Notes: a model not told the origin generated them from the letters alone. A stretch of DNA of 64,000 nt from Blastococcus sp. TBT05-19 (GCF_003319095.1 NZ_QOHI01000001.1:372001-436000); one strand, 5' to 3'. Counted from the first letter of the stretch, positions 27,429-34,817 are shown. A program made the numbers and translations.

Positions 27429-28058
27429 TCAGTTCTTCTTGCCGGAGCCCTGGCCGGGGTGGCCGGCGGCGTCCTCGGCGGCGTCGGCGGCGTCGTCAGC
27501 GGCGTCCTCGGCGGCGTCGCGGGCGGCCTCCTCGGCGTCGCGGGCAGCGCGCTCGGCGTCCCGTGCCGCCTTCTCCTGCTCCCTGGCGGCGTCGCGGGCG
27601 GCCTTGTCGGCGTCGTGCTGCTGCTGGCGGGCCAGGTTGGCCTGCAGCGTCGCCTGCGCGTTCTCGTTCGCGTGCTCGAGGGCGTTCTCCAGGCCGTGCT
27701 GCTTGCCCTGGTCCGCCGTGCCGTCGTCGTCGGCGGGCTCCTCGGTCACGACGTCCTCGGTGGTGTCGTCCCCGGTCGTGTCCTCGGGGGCGTCGTCGTC
27801 GGCGACCTCGTCGACCGGGTCCTCGATCTCGACGACGTCGTCCGCGGGGGTCTCGTCCCCGGACGACGGCAGGTCGAAGGGGGTGACCGTCTCCACGGCG
27901 CCGGCCACGGTGTCCTGCACCGGGTCGGGCAGCGCGCCGGCGGCTCCGGCACCCGTCACGCTCGCCGCGGCGATGCCCAGGCCGGCAGCGGCCTTCGCCA
28001 CGGTGCTCGCACCGGCGATCTTGGCGGCCGCGACGGCCAGCCCCTCGAGAAGTGCCAT
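27429..28058 (-). CDS. Repetitive acidic membrane-anchored protein, function unknown
   Basis: 209 residues. Alanine-rich hydrophobic N-terminus (about 1-45), then an acidic Thr/Asp/Glu-rich region (about 65-118), then about 80 residues of charged alanine-rich repeats built on AARDAxxxxxAARDAE with later DAADDAADAAED units, predicting a long helix or coiled coil. It ends with a GHPGQGSGKKN tail. ATG start. The DNA of the repeat is low-complexity, so length may vary between strains. It converges on the DUF72 gene with one base between. No homology recognised. Confidence 0.65.
   Translation of the reverse strand: MALLEGLAVAAAKIAGASTVAKAAAGLGIAAASVTGAGAAGALPDPVQDTVAGAVETVTPFDLPSSGDETPADDVVEIEDPVDEVADDDAPEDTTGDDTTEDVVTEEPADDDGTADQGKQHGLENALEHANENAQATLQANLARQQQHDADKAARDAAREQEKAARDAERAARDAEEAARDAAEDAADDAADAAEDAAGHPGQGSGKKN
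27466..27610. repeat. Low-complexity GCGTC/GGCG repeat inside a coding region
   Basis: Imperfect repeats of units such as GGCGGCGTC and GCGTCCTCGGC, coding for the Ala/Asp/Glu/Arg repeats of the overlapping protein. Confidence 0.6.
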
Positions 28059-28160
28059 GGGACGAGTGCTCCTCCGAACGCGTGCCGCGGAGTGCGGCTC
28101 CTCCTGTCGTCTTCGGCAGGGAGGGGCGTCGGCTACAGCGGATTCACCCGCCCGGGCTCA

Positions 28161-29156
28161 TCAGAGGACGCCGACCGCCTCGGTGTGCCGCACCCCGAGC
28201 TGCTCGGCCGCCTGGCCGAGCACGTCCTGCACCGCGAGGGTGTCGGCCAGCGGCATGACCGCGCTCTCCGTCCGGCCCGCGCGCAGGCACTCGGTGACCT
28301 CGATCAGCTCGTGCGCGTACCCGGCGCCGGTCTGCGGCCGGGTGATCTCCTCCGGCTCCGCACCGGTGCGGTGCAGCACGATCGTCCGCGGGTGGTGGAA
28401 GCGGGGGAGGACGTCGATCCAGCCCGTCGTCCCGACGACCCGTGCCGCGCCGGGCAGCGCGTACCGCAGCGACGTCGTGAGCGCAGCGTTCCGGCCGTCG
28501 TCGTAGCCGAGCAGGATCGCGGCCTCCGCGTCGGCCCCCGAGGGGAACAGCGACCCGGTGGCGACGACGCGGTCCGGCGTCCCCAGGAGCATCTGCGCGA
28601 AGGAGACGACGTAGACGCCGAGGTCCAGCAGCGCGCCACCGCCCAGCTCGAGGGCGAAGAGCCGGTCGGCCGGGTCGTACTCGCGGGCGACGCCGAGATC
28701 GGCCTGCACCGAGCGCACCTCGCCGATGGCGCCGTCGGCGATCAGCTCCCGCATCGCGACGACGGCGGGCTGGAAGCGGGTCCACATCGCCTCCATCACG
28801 AAGGTGCCGGTCTCCCGCGCCAGGTCGACCACCTCGGTCGCCCCGGCGGTCGTCGCGGTGAACGACTTCTCCACCAGCAGCGCCTTGCCGGCCCGCAGCG
28901 CGGCCATCGCGATCGCGTGGTGCTGGGGGTGCGGCGTGGCGAGGTAGAGGACGTCGACGTCGGGGTCCTCGACGATCGACGCGTACGAGCCGTGGGCGCG
29001 CTCCAGGCCGTGCCGCTCGGCGAAGGCGTCGGCCCGCTGCTGCGACCGCGAGGCGACGGCGACCGGCCGCGCGTCCGGGGTGACGCCGAAGTCCGGCATC
29101 ACGCTCTCGGCGATGCGTCCCGGCCCGACGATGCCCCAGCGGATCTCCCCAGTCAC
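28161..29156 (-). CDS. Gfo/Idh/MocA family oxidoreductase
   Basis: 331 residues. N-terminal Rossmann fold with GIVGPGRIAE (NAD(P) binding), YLATPHPQHHAIAMAALRAGK and LVEKSFTAT, where the EK pair gives the catalytic lysine; the C-terminal substrate domain includes GGGALLDLGVYVV. The family acts on sugars, inositols or dihydrodiols; the closest pattern is trans-1,2-dihydrobenzene-1,2-diol dehydrogenase-like. GTG start overlaps the stop of the upstream VOC gene (GTGA), making a two-gene unit. Confidence 0.88.
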   Translation of the reverse strand: MTGEIRWGIVGPGRIAESVMPDFGVTPDARPVAVASRSQQRADAFAERHGLERAHGSYASIVEDPDVDVLYLATPHPQHHAIAMAALRAGKALLVEKSFTATTAGATEVVDLARETGTFVMEAMWTRFQPAVVAMRELIADGAIGEVRSVQADLGVAREYDPADRLFALELGGGALLDLGVYVVSFAQMLLGTPDRVVATGSLFPSGADAEAAILLGYDDGRNAALTTSLRYALPGAARVVGTTGWIDVLPRFHHPRTIVLHRTGAEPEEITRPQTGAGYAHELIEVTECLRAGRTESAVMPLADTLAVQDVLGQAAEQLGVRHTEAVGVL

Positions 29157-29515
29157 GCCCCAGACGGTAGCGGTGAGCCGAATCGGAGCAGGTTGCCGTC
29201 CGGGTCGATGTGCCAGCCCTCGCGCAGTCCGTAGTCGGTGTCCACCGGTGCGCCGGTCCGGTCGATCGCGGCCCACTCGGCGAAGAGGGCGTCGGCATCG
29301 GGCACGTGCAGGTAGGCCCCGCCCGGCGAGAGCGCCGGGTCCATGTGCTCGACGAGCTCGAGATGGATCTCCACGCCCGCGCGCGCGGCGAAGCCGTACC
29401 CGTCGTCGTGCCGGCTGACGGCGCACCCGAGCGCCGCGTAGTGGTCGAGGGCGCGCTGCAGGTCGGTGGTGCGGAAGATCGGCGAGATCCGGACCCGCGG
29501 GTGCTCGTGCGCCAT
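29153..29515 (-). CDS. VOC (glyoxalase/bleomycin-resistance) family protein
   Basis: 120 residues, one VOC module pair. Motifs: ISPIFRTTDLQRALDHYAALG at the start, VEIHLELVEH, GGAYLHVPDADALFAEW and GWHIDPDGNLLRFGSPL at the end, with the metal-ligand Glu/His positions retained in part. Binding or enzymatic substrate unknown. ATG start seven bases after CAGTCT without a Shine-Dalgarno, suggesting a leaderless transcript. First gene of the unit with the oxidoreductase. Confidence 0.83.
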   Translation of the reverse strand: MAHEHPRVRISPIFRTTDLQRALDHYAALGCAVSRHDDGYGFAARAGVEIHLELVEHMDPALSPGGAYLHVPDADALFAEWAAIDRTGAPVDTDYGLREGWHIDPDGNLLRFGSPLPSGA

Positions 29516-29521
29516 GGCGGG

Positions 29522-29528
29522 CAGACTG
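29522..29528. promoter_or_regulatory. Overlapping opposite-strand -10 elements
   Basis: CAGACTG reads as CAGACT on the plus strand (6 bases before GTG 29534) and CAGTCT on the minus strand (7 bases before ATG 29515). The two start codons are 18 bases apart and neither has a Shine-Dalgarno. Confidence 0.5.
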
Positions 29529-29533
29529 GCACG

Positions 29534-29809
29534 GTGGTCGTGCTGATCGACAGTCCCGTGTGGCCGTGGCGGGGGCGGAAGTGGTCGCACCTGGTCAGCG
29601 ACGTCTCCTACGCGGAGCTGCACGCCTTCGTCGAGACCGAGCTCGGCATCCCGCGCCGGGCGTTCCAGGGCGATCACTACGACGTCCCCGAGGACCTGTA
29701 CGACATCGCCGTCGCGGCCGGTGCCGAGCCGGTCGGCGCGCGGGAGCTGCTCAGCCGTCTGCGAGCGGCCGGTCTGCGTCGGAAGAAGCGCGCGACCGGA
29801 GCAGGCTGA
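29534..29809 (+). CDS. DUF4031 protein
   Basis: 91 residues. The N-terminus VLIDSPVWPWRGRKWSHLVSD and the motif HAFVETELGIPRRAFQGDHYDVP are typical of DUF4031, a small actinobacterial domain of unknown role. GTG 29534 fits a leaderless start; GTG 29540 is an alternative. The last 59 bases overlap the 3' end of the convergent HD-domain gene. Confidence 0.85.
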   Translation: MVVLIDSPVWPWRGRKWSHLVSDVSYAELHAFVETELGIPRRAFQGDHYDVPEDLYDIAVAAGAEPVGARELLSRLRAAGLRRKKRATGAG

Positions 29810-30407
29810 GCTCGGCGGCCAGGTTCGCCCGCGCCCGCGGCTCCCAGTCGGCGACCGCCGGCAGCCGGTAGAGCCGGGGGAGCGCGAGCAGCTGCTCCAG
29901 GACGGCGATCCGCCCGGCGGTGAACACCTCGTCGGAGAGATGCCCGTACTCGGCGCGGACGGCAGAGGCGTAGACGGCGTAGGCATCCGGCGGTCCCGCG
30001 AGCACCGCCAGATCGGCGTCGCAGAGCACCGCGCCGTTCGCGTCGTCGTCCTCCGGGTCGTGGGTGGCGGTGAGCAGCACCAGGCGCACGACCTCCTCGA
30101 CCCGGTCGTCGGGCACCAGCCCGCGCAGCCCGGCGCGGGCGCGGGCGGCGCTGACCTCCTCGTTGTCCGAGCGCTGCGGGTCGTAGACGACGTCGTGGTA
30201 CCAGGCGGCCAGCAGGACGGCGTCGCGGTCGGGAGCGTCGGTGGCCAGCTCCCCGGCCACGCCCAGGACGGCGGCCAGGTGCGCCAGGTCGTGGTACCGG
30301 CGGTGCGGCTCGCTCCAGGCGGCGACGAGGGCGGCCCACTCGGTGCGGGAGGTGGGGGAGTCGCCGGCCAGCGCCGCCCAGGCGTCGAAGCCGACCAGCG
30401 TGCTCAC
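29751..30407 (-). CDS. HD-domain phosphohydrolase-like protein
   Basis: 218 residues. The metal-binding H...HD...D pattern is visible as RRYHDLAHL (about 36-44), AAWYHDVVYDP (about 67-77, the HD pair) and LCDADLAVLAG (about 127-137). This matches predicted metal-dependent HD phosphohydrolases (COG4339 type), whose substrates are unknown. GTG start overlaps the M20 peptidase stop (GTGA). Its 3' end overlaps DUF4031 on the other strand. Confidence 0.85.
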   Translation of the reverse strand: MSTLVGFDAWAALAGDSPTSRTEWAALVAAWSEPHRRYHDLAHLAAVLGVAGELATDAPDRDAVLLAAWYHDVVYDPQRSDNEEVSAARARAGLRGLVPDDRVEEVVRLVLLTATHDPEDDDANGAVLCDADLAVLAGPPDAYAVYASAVRAEYGHLSDEVFTAGRIAVLEQLLALPRLYRLPAVADWEPRARANLAAELSLLRSRASSDADRPLADG

Positions 30408-31675
30408 CGGACCCCGCAGGTGCGCACGGCCAGCAGCGCCAGCGCCCGGGCGGCGGTGACCAGCTCGGCGACCGGCACCCGTTCCAGCGGGCCGTGCGCC
30501 AGCTCCAGGTCGCCCGGGCCGTAGTGCAGCGTCGGGATGCCCGCGGCGGAGTAGAGACGCAGGTCCGTGCCCGCGGTGAGCGCCCGCTCCGCCGGATCGG
30601 GACCGCCGGCGTCCACCACGGCGGTGCGCACCGCGGGCAGCAGCGGGTGCCCGGCCGGGAGTTCCCCGCTGGCGAAGGCGCCGCCGGTCCAGGTCAGCCG
30701 CGCCGGGTGCTCGGACAACCAGGGGTGCCCGGCGCAGAGCTCGGCGAGGCGGGCCTCCAGCGCGGCTCGGGCCACCTCCACCGGCTCGCCGAGCCGCACC
30801 CCGTAGCGGCCCTCGGCGACCAGCCGGTCGGGCACCGAGCTCGCCCAGTCGCCGGCCTCCAGCCGGCCGATCGAGAGGCCGTAGGGGAAGGGGGCGTCCC
30901 CGAAGCGCGGATCGGCGTCCCGCTGCCGCTCGGCCTCGAACGCCCGCAGGCCCTCGTGCAGGGAGCCGAACAGCTCGATCGCGCTCACCCCGCGGTGGCG
31001 CAGCGCGCCGTGCGCGGCCAGGCCCGACACCTCCAGCCGGAAGGTGAGCGCCCCCGCGTGCGCGGTCATCACCGACTGCGCCGTCGGCTCGGGGATGACG
31101 CAGACGTCACCGGTGTGCCCCCGGCGCAGGGTGGCCCACGCGCCCAGCCCGCCGTCCTCCTCGCCGACCACCGCGTGCAGCGCCAGCGGCCGGGCCAGTC
31201 GCACGCCCGCCGTCCCCAGTGCCCGGACGGCGGTGAGCGCGGCGACGACGCCTGCCTTCATGTCGCAGGTCCCGCGGCCGTGCACCGCGCCGTCGGCGAT
31301 CCGCGGGACGAACGGGTCGGCGGGCCAGAGCGACCGGTCCCCGGGCGGGACGACGTCGGTGTGGCCGGAGAGCACCAGTGCCGGCGTTCCGTCCTCGGCG
31401 CCCGGCACGGTGCCGACGACGCCCCAGGCCTCGGTGCGGTCGACCTCCTGGCCGGGGGCGTCGGCGGCCGTGGCGGCCGCGGCGAGGTCGATGGACCAGC
31501 GGTCGACCGCGCAGCCGAGCTCCTCGAGCCGGTCGGCGACCAGGTGCTGGGCCTCGCTCTCGGCCGGCGTGCCGCCCACCGACGGGACGGCGACGAGCTC
31601 GCAGAGCCGGGTCACCGCCCACTGCTCGTCGACGGCGGACAGCACCCTCGCCTCGACGGCGGACAGCTCGGCCAT
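30404..31675 (-). CDS. M20 family metallopeptidase (ArgE/DapE-like deacylase)
   Basis: 423 residues. Zinc-site motifs: SGHTDVVPPGD, HGRGTCDMKAG, VVGEEDGG (catalytic Glu) and the late His in LHYGPGDLELAHGP. The dimerisation (lid) domain lies between about 185 and 310. Likely hydrolyses an N-acyl amino acid or peptide; not clearly DapE, since no lysine-pathway genes are near. ATG start seven bases after CAGACT. Upstream partner of the HD gene. Confidence 0.88.
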   Translation of the reverse strand: MAELSAVEARVLSAVDEQWAVTRLCELVAVPSVGGTPAESEAQHLVADRLEELGCAVDRWSIDLAAAATAADAPGQEVDRTEAWGVVGTVPGAEDGTPALVLSGHTDVVPPGDRSLWPADPFVPRIADGAVHGRGTCDMKAGVVAALTAVRALGTAGVRLARPLALHAVVGEEDGGLGAWATLRRGHTGDVCVIPEPTAQSVMTAHAGALTFRLEVSGLAAHGALRHRGVSAIELFGSLHEGLRAFEAERQRDADPRFGDAPFPYGLSIGRLEAGDWASSVPDRLVAEGRYGVRLGEPVEVARAALEARLAELCAGHPWLSEHPARLTWTGGAFASGELPAGHPLLPAVRTAVVDAGGPDPAERALTAGTDLRLYSAAGIPTLHYGPGDLELAHGPLERVPVAELVTAARALALLAVRTCGVR

Positions 31676-31682
31676 GCGCCGG

Positions 31683-31688
31683 AGTCTG
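31683..31688 (-). promoter_or_regulatory. -10 element of a putative leaderless promoter (M20 gene)
   Basis: CAGACT on the minus strand, then CCGGCGC (7 bases), then the ATG at 31675. Confidence 0.5.
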
Positions 31689-31703
31689 GCACGCGCCGGG
31701 CGC

Positions 31704-31709
31704 TAGCTT
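31704..31709 (+). promoter_or_regulatory. -10 element of a putative leaderless promoter (LURP-one gene)
   Basis: TAGCTT, then GGCGGCC (7 bases), then the GTG at 31717. It lies back-to-back with the minus-strand element 15 bases away. Confidence 0.55.
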
Positions 31710-31716
31710 GGCGGCC

Positions 31717-32445
31717 GTGAGCCACCCCCCGCCGCCGCCCGGCTGGTACCCCGATCCGGCCGGGGCCCCGGCCGCCCGCTGGTGGGACGGGCAGGTCTGG
31801 ACCGAGCACGTGCAGCAGCAGGCCGGCCCGCCGCCGGCCCCCGGCGGCACGTCCCTCTACGACCAGCCGGTGCTCGTCGTCTCGCAGAAGACCAAGCTCG
31901 TCGAGCTCACGAACGAGTACGCGGTGTTCGACGGCCAGGGGCGGCAGATCGGCGCGGTCGTCCAGGTGGGCCAGTCGGCGGCGAAGAAGGCGGTGCGGCT
32001 GCTCTCCAGCCTCGACCAGTTCCTCACCCACCACCTCGAGGTGCGCGACGCCCGCGGCCCGGTCCTCGTGCTCACCCGCCCGGCCAAGTTCGTGAGGTCG
32101 CGGGTCCTCGTGCAGCGACCCGACGGCGCCCCGCTGGGCGAGATCGTGCAGGCCAACGTCTTCGGGAAGATCCGCTTCGACCTGCTGGCCGGCGGCCAGG
32201 TGGTGGGCAGCATCCAGGCGGAGAACTGGCGGGCCTGGGACTTCGCCGTCCTGGACGCCGCGGGCACCGAGGTCGCCCGGATCACGAAGACCTGGGAGGG
32301 GCTGGTCCGCACGCTGTTCACCACGGCCGACCGCTACGTCGTCCTCGTGCACTTCCGGCTGCCGGAACCGCTGGCGAGCATGGTGATCGCCTCCGCGCTG
32401 ACCGTGGACACCGCCCTGAAGCAGGACCAGCGCGGTCTCAACTGA
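31717..32445 (+). CDS. DUF2510 plus LURP-one/scramblase-related protein
   Basis: 242 residues. N-terminal DUF2510 motif PPGWYPDPAGAPAARWWDG with W in HVQQQ context (about 7-35), then a Pro/Gly linker and a beta-rich LURP-one or phospholipid-scramblase-like domain (about 45-240) containing VVSQKTKLVELTNEYAVFD, LTRPAKFVRSRVLV and WDFAVLDAAGTEVARI. DUF2510 often sits at the N-terminus of membrane-associated actinobacterial proteins. The function is not known; lipid binding is a family-based guess. Confidence 0.82.
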   Translation: MSHPPPPPGWYPDPAGAPAARWWDGQVWTEHVQQQAGPPPAPGGTSLYDQPVLVVSQKTKLVELTNEYAVFDGQGRQIGAVVQVGQSAAKKAVRLLSSLDQFLTHHLEVRDARGPVLVLTRPAKFVRSRVLVQRPDGAPLGEIVQANVFGKIRFDLLAGGQVVGSIQAENWRAWDFAVLDAAGTEVARITKTWEGLVRTLFTTADRYVVLVHFRLPEPLASMVIASALTVDTALKQDQRGLN

Positions 32446-32467
32446 GCTCGGAGTGAGCCTCGGCACG

Positions 32468-32497
32468 ACGACAGACCGGTGTCCCGCGGCGTACTGT
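32468..32497 (+). promoter_or_regulatory. Putative promoter of the structured RNA
   Basis: ACGACA (32468-32473) as -35 matches GACA of the consensus; TACTGT (32492-32497) is the -10 at an 18-base spacing. Predicted start near 32504, directly before the closing stem of the RNA. Confidence 0.5.
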
Positions 32498-32503
32498 GGG
32501 CCG

Positions 32504-32685
32504 TGTCCGGGCCGGGTGCATCGTGCCCCCGGGTGCCATTTGGTTATCGCCTTCACGGACTACCGCCCCGACCTCGGTCGGGGGCCTGGAGCCGTGTTGT
32601 GCTCTCCGCCGCGAGGCGGCCGTCATCCGGTCCGGACCTCGCTCCTCGCAGAGCCCCCGCCCCTCCGGGCGGGGGCTCTCGCGCG
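32504..32685 (+). ncRNA. Candidate structured RNA (unassigned; leader or small RNA)
   Basis: The 318-base gap 32446-32763 has no convincing gene but dense pairing. An 11-bp closing stem, GTCCGGGCCGG (32505-32515) with CCGGTCCGGAC (32627-32637), contains a G-T pair that would be an A-C mismatch on the other strand, so the plus strand is favoured. Inside are CACGG (32554-32558) with CCGTG (32592-32596), enclosing CCCCGAC-CTCG-GTCGGGG (32566-32583), and CCGCC-GCGA-GGCGG (32606-32619) with a GNRA loop. A terminator hairpin follows. It matches no riboswitch I can name. A TAGCGT at 32722 could start the transporter separately, so it may be a free RNA. Confidence 0.55.
32650..32679 (+). terminator. 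Perfect hairpin after the structured RNA
   Basis: AGAGCCCCCGCCC pairs with GGGCGGGGGCTCT (13 bp, loop CTCC). No T-run follows. It lies 84 bases upstream of the MHS transporter start and could end a small RNA or act as attenuator. Confidence 0.7.
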
Positions 32686-32721
32686 TCCGCCCGCCGAGGT
32701 GCCGCTCAGGGGTGACGGGCC

Positions 32722-32727
32722 TAGCGT
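32722..32727 (+). promoter_or_regulatory. Possible second promoter (-10) for the MHS transporter
   Basis: TAGCGT, 36 bases before the ATG at 32764; no clear -35. If real, the gene does not depend on read-through of the upstream hairpin. Confidence 0.35.
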
Positions 32728-32763
32728 GAGGCCGGTCACGACCGCACGACCGAGGGGGGCACC

Positions 32764-34062
32764 ATGGCGGGCGCGGTACGGCACGAGCAGACGGCGGAGG
32801 AGGAGCACAAGCTCCCGGTCAAGACGCTGGTCTCCGCCAGCATCGGCAACGCGGTCGAGTGGTTCGACTGGACGGTCTACGCGACCTTCGTCGTCTTCTT
32901 CGCGGGGCAGTTCTTCCCCTCGGAGAACGAGGCGCTGGCCCTGATCGGCGCGACGTCGACCTACGCGCTGGCCTTCTTCTTCCGGCCGCTGGGCGGGCTG
33001 CTGCTCGGCCGGTTCGCCGACCTCAAGGGCCGCAAGGCCGGGATGCTGCTGACGATCCTGCTGATGGCCGGCGGATCGATGGTCATCGCGCTCCTGCCGA
33101 CCTACGAGCAGGTCGGCTGGTTCGCACCGATCCTGCTGCTGCTCGCCCGCATCGCGCAGGGCATGTCGCTGGGCGGCGAGGTCTCCAACGCCTCGGCGTA
33201 CCTCGGCGAGATCGCGCCGCCGGCCCACCGCGGCCGCTACTCGGCGTTCTTCTACATCTCCACGGGCTCCGCGCTGCTGGCAGCCTCGCTGCTGGGCGTG
33301 CTGCTGACGACGGTCCTCACCGACGACCAGCTCCAGTCCTACGGCTGGCGGATCGCGTTCTTCATCGGTGGCCTGCTCGGGTTCATCGGCATGTGGTTGC
33401 GCCGCTCGCTGGTGGAGACCGAGCAGTTCGAGGAGAACGCGGAGAAGGCGCGGGCCACCAAGAACCCGCTGCTGCAGACGATCAAGCACCACCCCCGGGC
33501 CGTCCTCCAGCTCTGCGCGTTCACGCTGCTCTCGACGCTGTCGTACTACACGTTCTTCAGCGCGCTGACGCCGTTCGCGATCAGCTTCCGCGACGCGGAC
33601 AAGACCGACGTCTTCATCGCGCTGTCGATCGGCACGGCGCTGTTCGTGGCGCTCTGCTACCCGTTCGGCAAGCTCTCCGACCGCATCGGGCGCAAGCCCC
33701 AGCTGCTCATCTGGTCGGGGGCGATGGCGGTGCTCATCGTGCCGCTGTCGTTCCTGGTGCAGGACAACCTGGCCTCGCTGATCGTCGTCTTCTGCGTGGG
33801 GCTGGGGCTCTACGCCCTGATGGCCTCGATCGCGCCGGCGATCATGAGCGAGCTGTTCCCGACCGAGCTCCGGGCCACCGGCATCGGTGCCTGGTACAAC
33901 CTCACGGTCGCGGTCTTCGGCGGCACCGCACCGCTGGTCATCACCGCGCTGTCCGACGCCGGTCGCCCGCTCGTGTTCTTCATCTACGTGGCCGTGGCCG
34001 CCGCGGTGGCGTTCGGCGTGATCCTCACGCTGAAGGAGACCAAGGGGACCGAGCTCACCTGA
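32764..34062 (+). CDS. MFS transporter, metabolite:H+ symporter (MHS) family
   Basis: 432 residues, twelve helices. The MHS-family start ASIGNAVEWFDWTVYATF is clear, as are the loop 2-3 motif GRFADLKGRKAG, RIAQGMSLGGEVSNASAYL in helix 4-5, and FGKLSDRIGRKP in the middle loop. Relatives move alpha-ketoglutarate, proline/betaine, citrate or shikimate; the substrate cannot be chosen from sequence. ATG with GAGGGGGG ribosome site. The upstream structured RNA and hairpin suggest regulated expression. Confidence 0.92.
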   Translation: MAGAVRHEQTAEEEHKLPVKTLVSASIGNAVEWFDWTVYATFVVFFAGQFFPSENEALALIGATSTYALAFFFRPLGGLLLGRFADLKGRKAGMLLTILLMAGGSMVIALLPTYEQVGWFAPILLLLARIAQGMSLGGEVSNASAYLGEIAPPAHRGRYSAFFYISTGSALLAASLLGVLLTTVLTDDQLQSYGWRIAFFIGGLLGFIGMWLRRSLVETEQFEENAEKARATKNPLLQTIKHHPRAVLQLCAFTLLSTLSYYTFFSALTPFAISFRDADKTDVFIALSIGTALFVALCYPFGKLSDRIGRKPQLLIWSGAMAVLIVPLSFLVQDNLASLIVVFCVGLGLYALMASIAPAIMSELFPTELRATGIGAWYNLTVAVFGGTAPLVITALSDAGRPLVFFIYVAVAAAVAFGVILTLKETKGTELT

Positions 34063-34063
34063 G

Positions 34064-34107
34064 ACGACGCAGGGCCCCCGTCGACGCTGACGGGGGCCCT
34101 GCGTCGT
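34064..34107 (+). terminator. Long hairpin terminator between MHS transporter and DUF6458 gene
   Basis: 19-bp perfect stem: ACGACGCAGGGCCCCCGTC (34064-34082) with its complement at 34089-34107, loop GACGCT. It begins one base after the transporter stop and serves the convergent pair. Confidence 0.85.
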
Positions 34108-34122
34108 GCCGAGCGGGTGCGC

Positions 34123-34368
34123 TCAGTAGGTCTCCTCCGTGGTGCTGCGGCGGACCGGAGCACCGGCGGGGTCGCCGTAGGCGTCCGTGCGGGTCACGCG
34201 CCGCTGGCGCGGGCCCCACACGGCCAGCTCGAGCACGATGCCCAGCGCACCGACGATCATGAGGATCCAGCCGACCACCTGGAGGTCGACGCCGCTCACG
34301 TCGACGCGCAGGGCGAAGGTCAGGATGGCGCCCAGCGCGAGCAGGACGATGGCAGTTCCGAGCCGCAT
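34123..34368 (-). CDS. DUF6458 family small membrane protein
   Basis: 81 residues. Two helices (AIVLLALGAILTFAL and VVGWILMIVGALGIVLELAVW) around the conserved VDVSGVDLQVVGWILMIVG segment, with a polar tail RRVTRTDAYGDP. This is the actinobacterial family I know as DUF6458; function unknown. ATG with AGGGAG at good spacing. Convergent to the MHS transporter. Confidence 0.82.
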   Translation of the reverse strand: MRLGTAIVLLALGAILTFALRVDVSGVDLQVVGWILMIVGALGIVLELAVWGPRQRRVTRTDAYGDPAGAPVRRSTTEETY

Positions 34369-34620
34369 TGCGAACTCCCTTCCTCGCGGTCCCGCTGCCC
34401 GGGGGCACGTCGGACCGGCGGCGGTCGCCGCGGGCCGAACCGTGCCCCGCCGGTCGCGCCGGGAACCTGGCTCAGGGGGCGGTGTCCCCCGAAAGGGGTG
34501 CGTCTGAGGCCCCTCAGGGCGACGAGGGCGCCCAGGACTGCCCGGTCGACCGATGCCGGCCCCCACCCCTCAGGCCGAACGTCTCCCTCGTACCCGGCAC
34601 CACGACGAGAGGGAGCGGTC

Positions 34621-34755
34621 ATGTCGCCCTACCACTACAGCAGCCCCGCGCTCGACGCCGAGCTCACCTACCGGCGCGAGCAGCTGCAGCAGCTCAGCCG
34701 GAGCGGCCGCGGCACGCAGCGCCCGCGGATCCGCCTGCGCCGGCGTTCGCGCTGA
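34621..34755 (+). CDS. Small basic protein (44 residues), function unknown
   Basis: ATG preceded by GAGAGGGAGCGGTC, a strong ribosome binding site, opens a 44-codon frame: MSPYHYSSPALDAELTYRR at the start, and an Arg-rich end (PRIRLRRRSR). No homologue recognised. It lies 62 bases before the large LuxR regulator. The leader 34369-34620 contains short GC hairpins (for example CCCCGAAAGGGG near 34488-34499) but no other gene. Expression is plausible, not proven. Confidence 0.5.
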   Translation: MSPYHYSSPALDAELTYRREQLQQLSRSGRGTQRPRIRLRRRSR

Positions 34756-34804
34756 GCGCACCGGGGCGGGTGTCCGGCGACGCGGGGTCGTCGCAGGTCC
34801 GTGC

Positions 34805-34810
34805 CACGAT
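34805..34810 (+). promoter_or_regulatory. -10 element of a putative leaderless promoter (LuxR-type regulator)
   Basis: CACGAT, then CCCACCC (7 bases), then GTG 34818. Confidence 0.45.
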
Positions 34811-34817
34811 CCCACCC

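Noticed and set aside
32504-32685. Naming the structured RNA as 6S RNA, SRP RNA or a known riboswitch
   Set aside because: The branch pattern differs from the long central bubble of 6S, and signature segments of SRP, RNase P, tmRNA, cobalamin, TPP, FMN, glycine, ydaO and SAM types are not seen.
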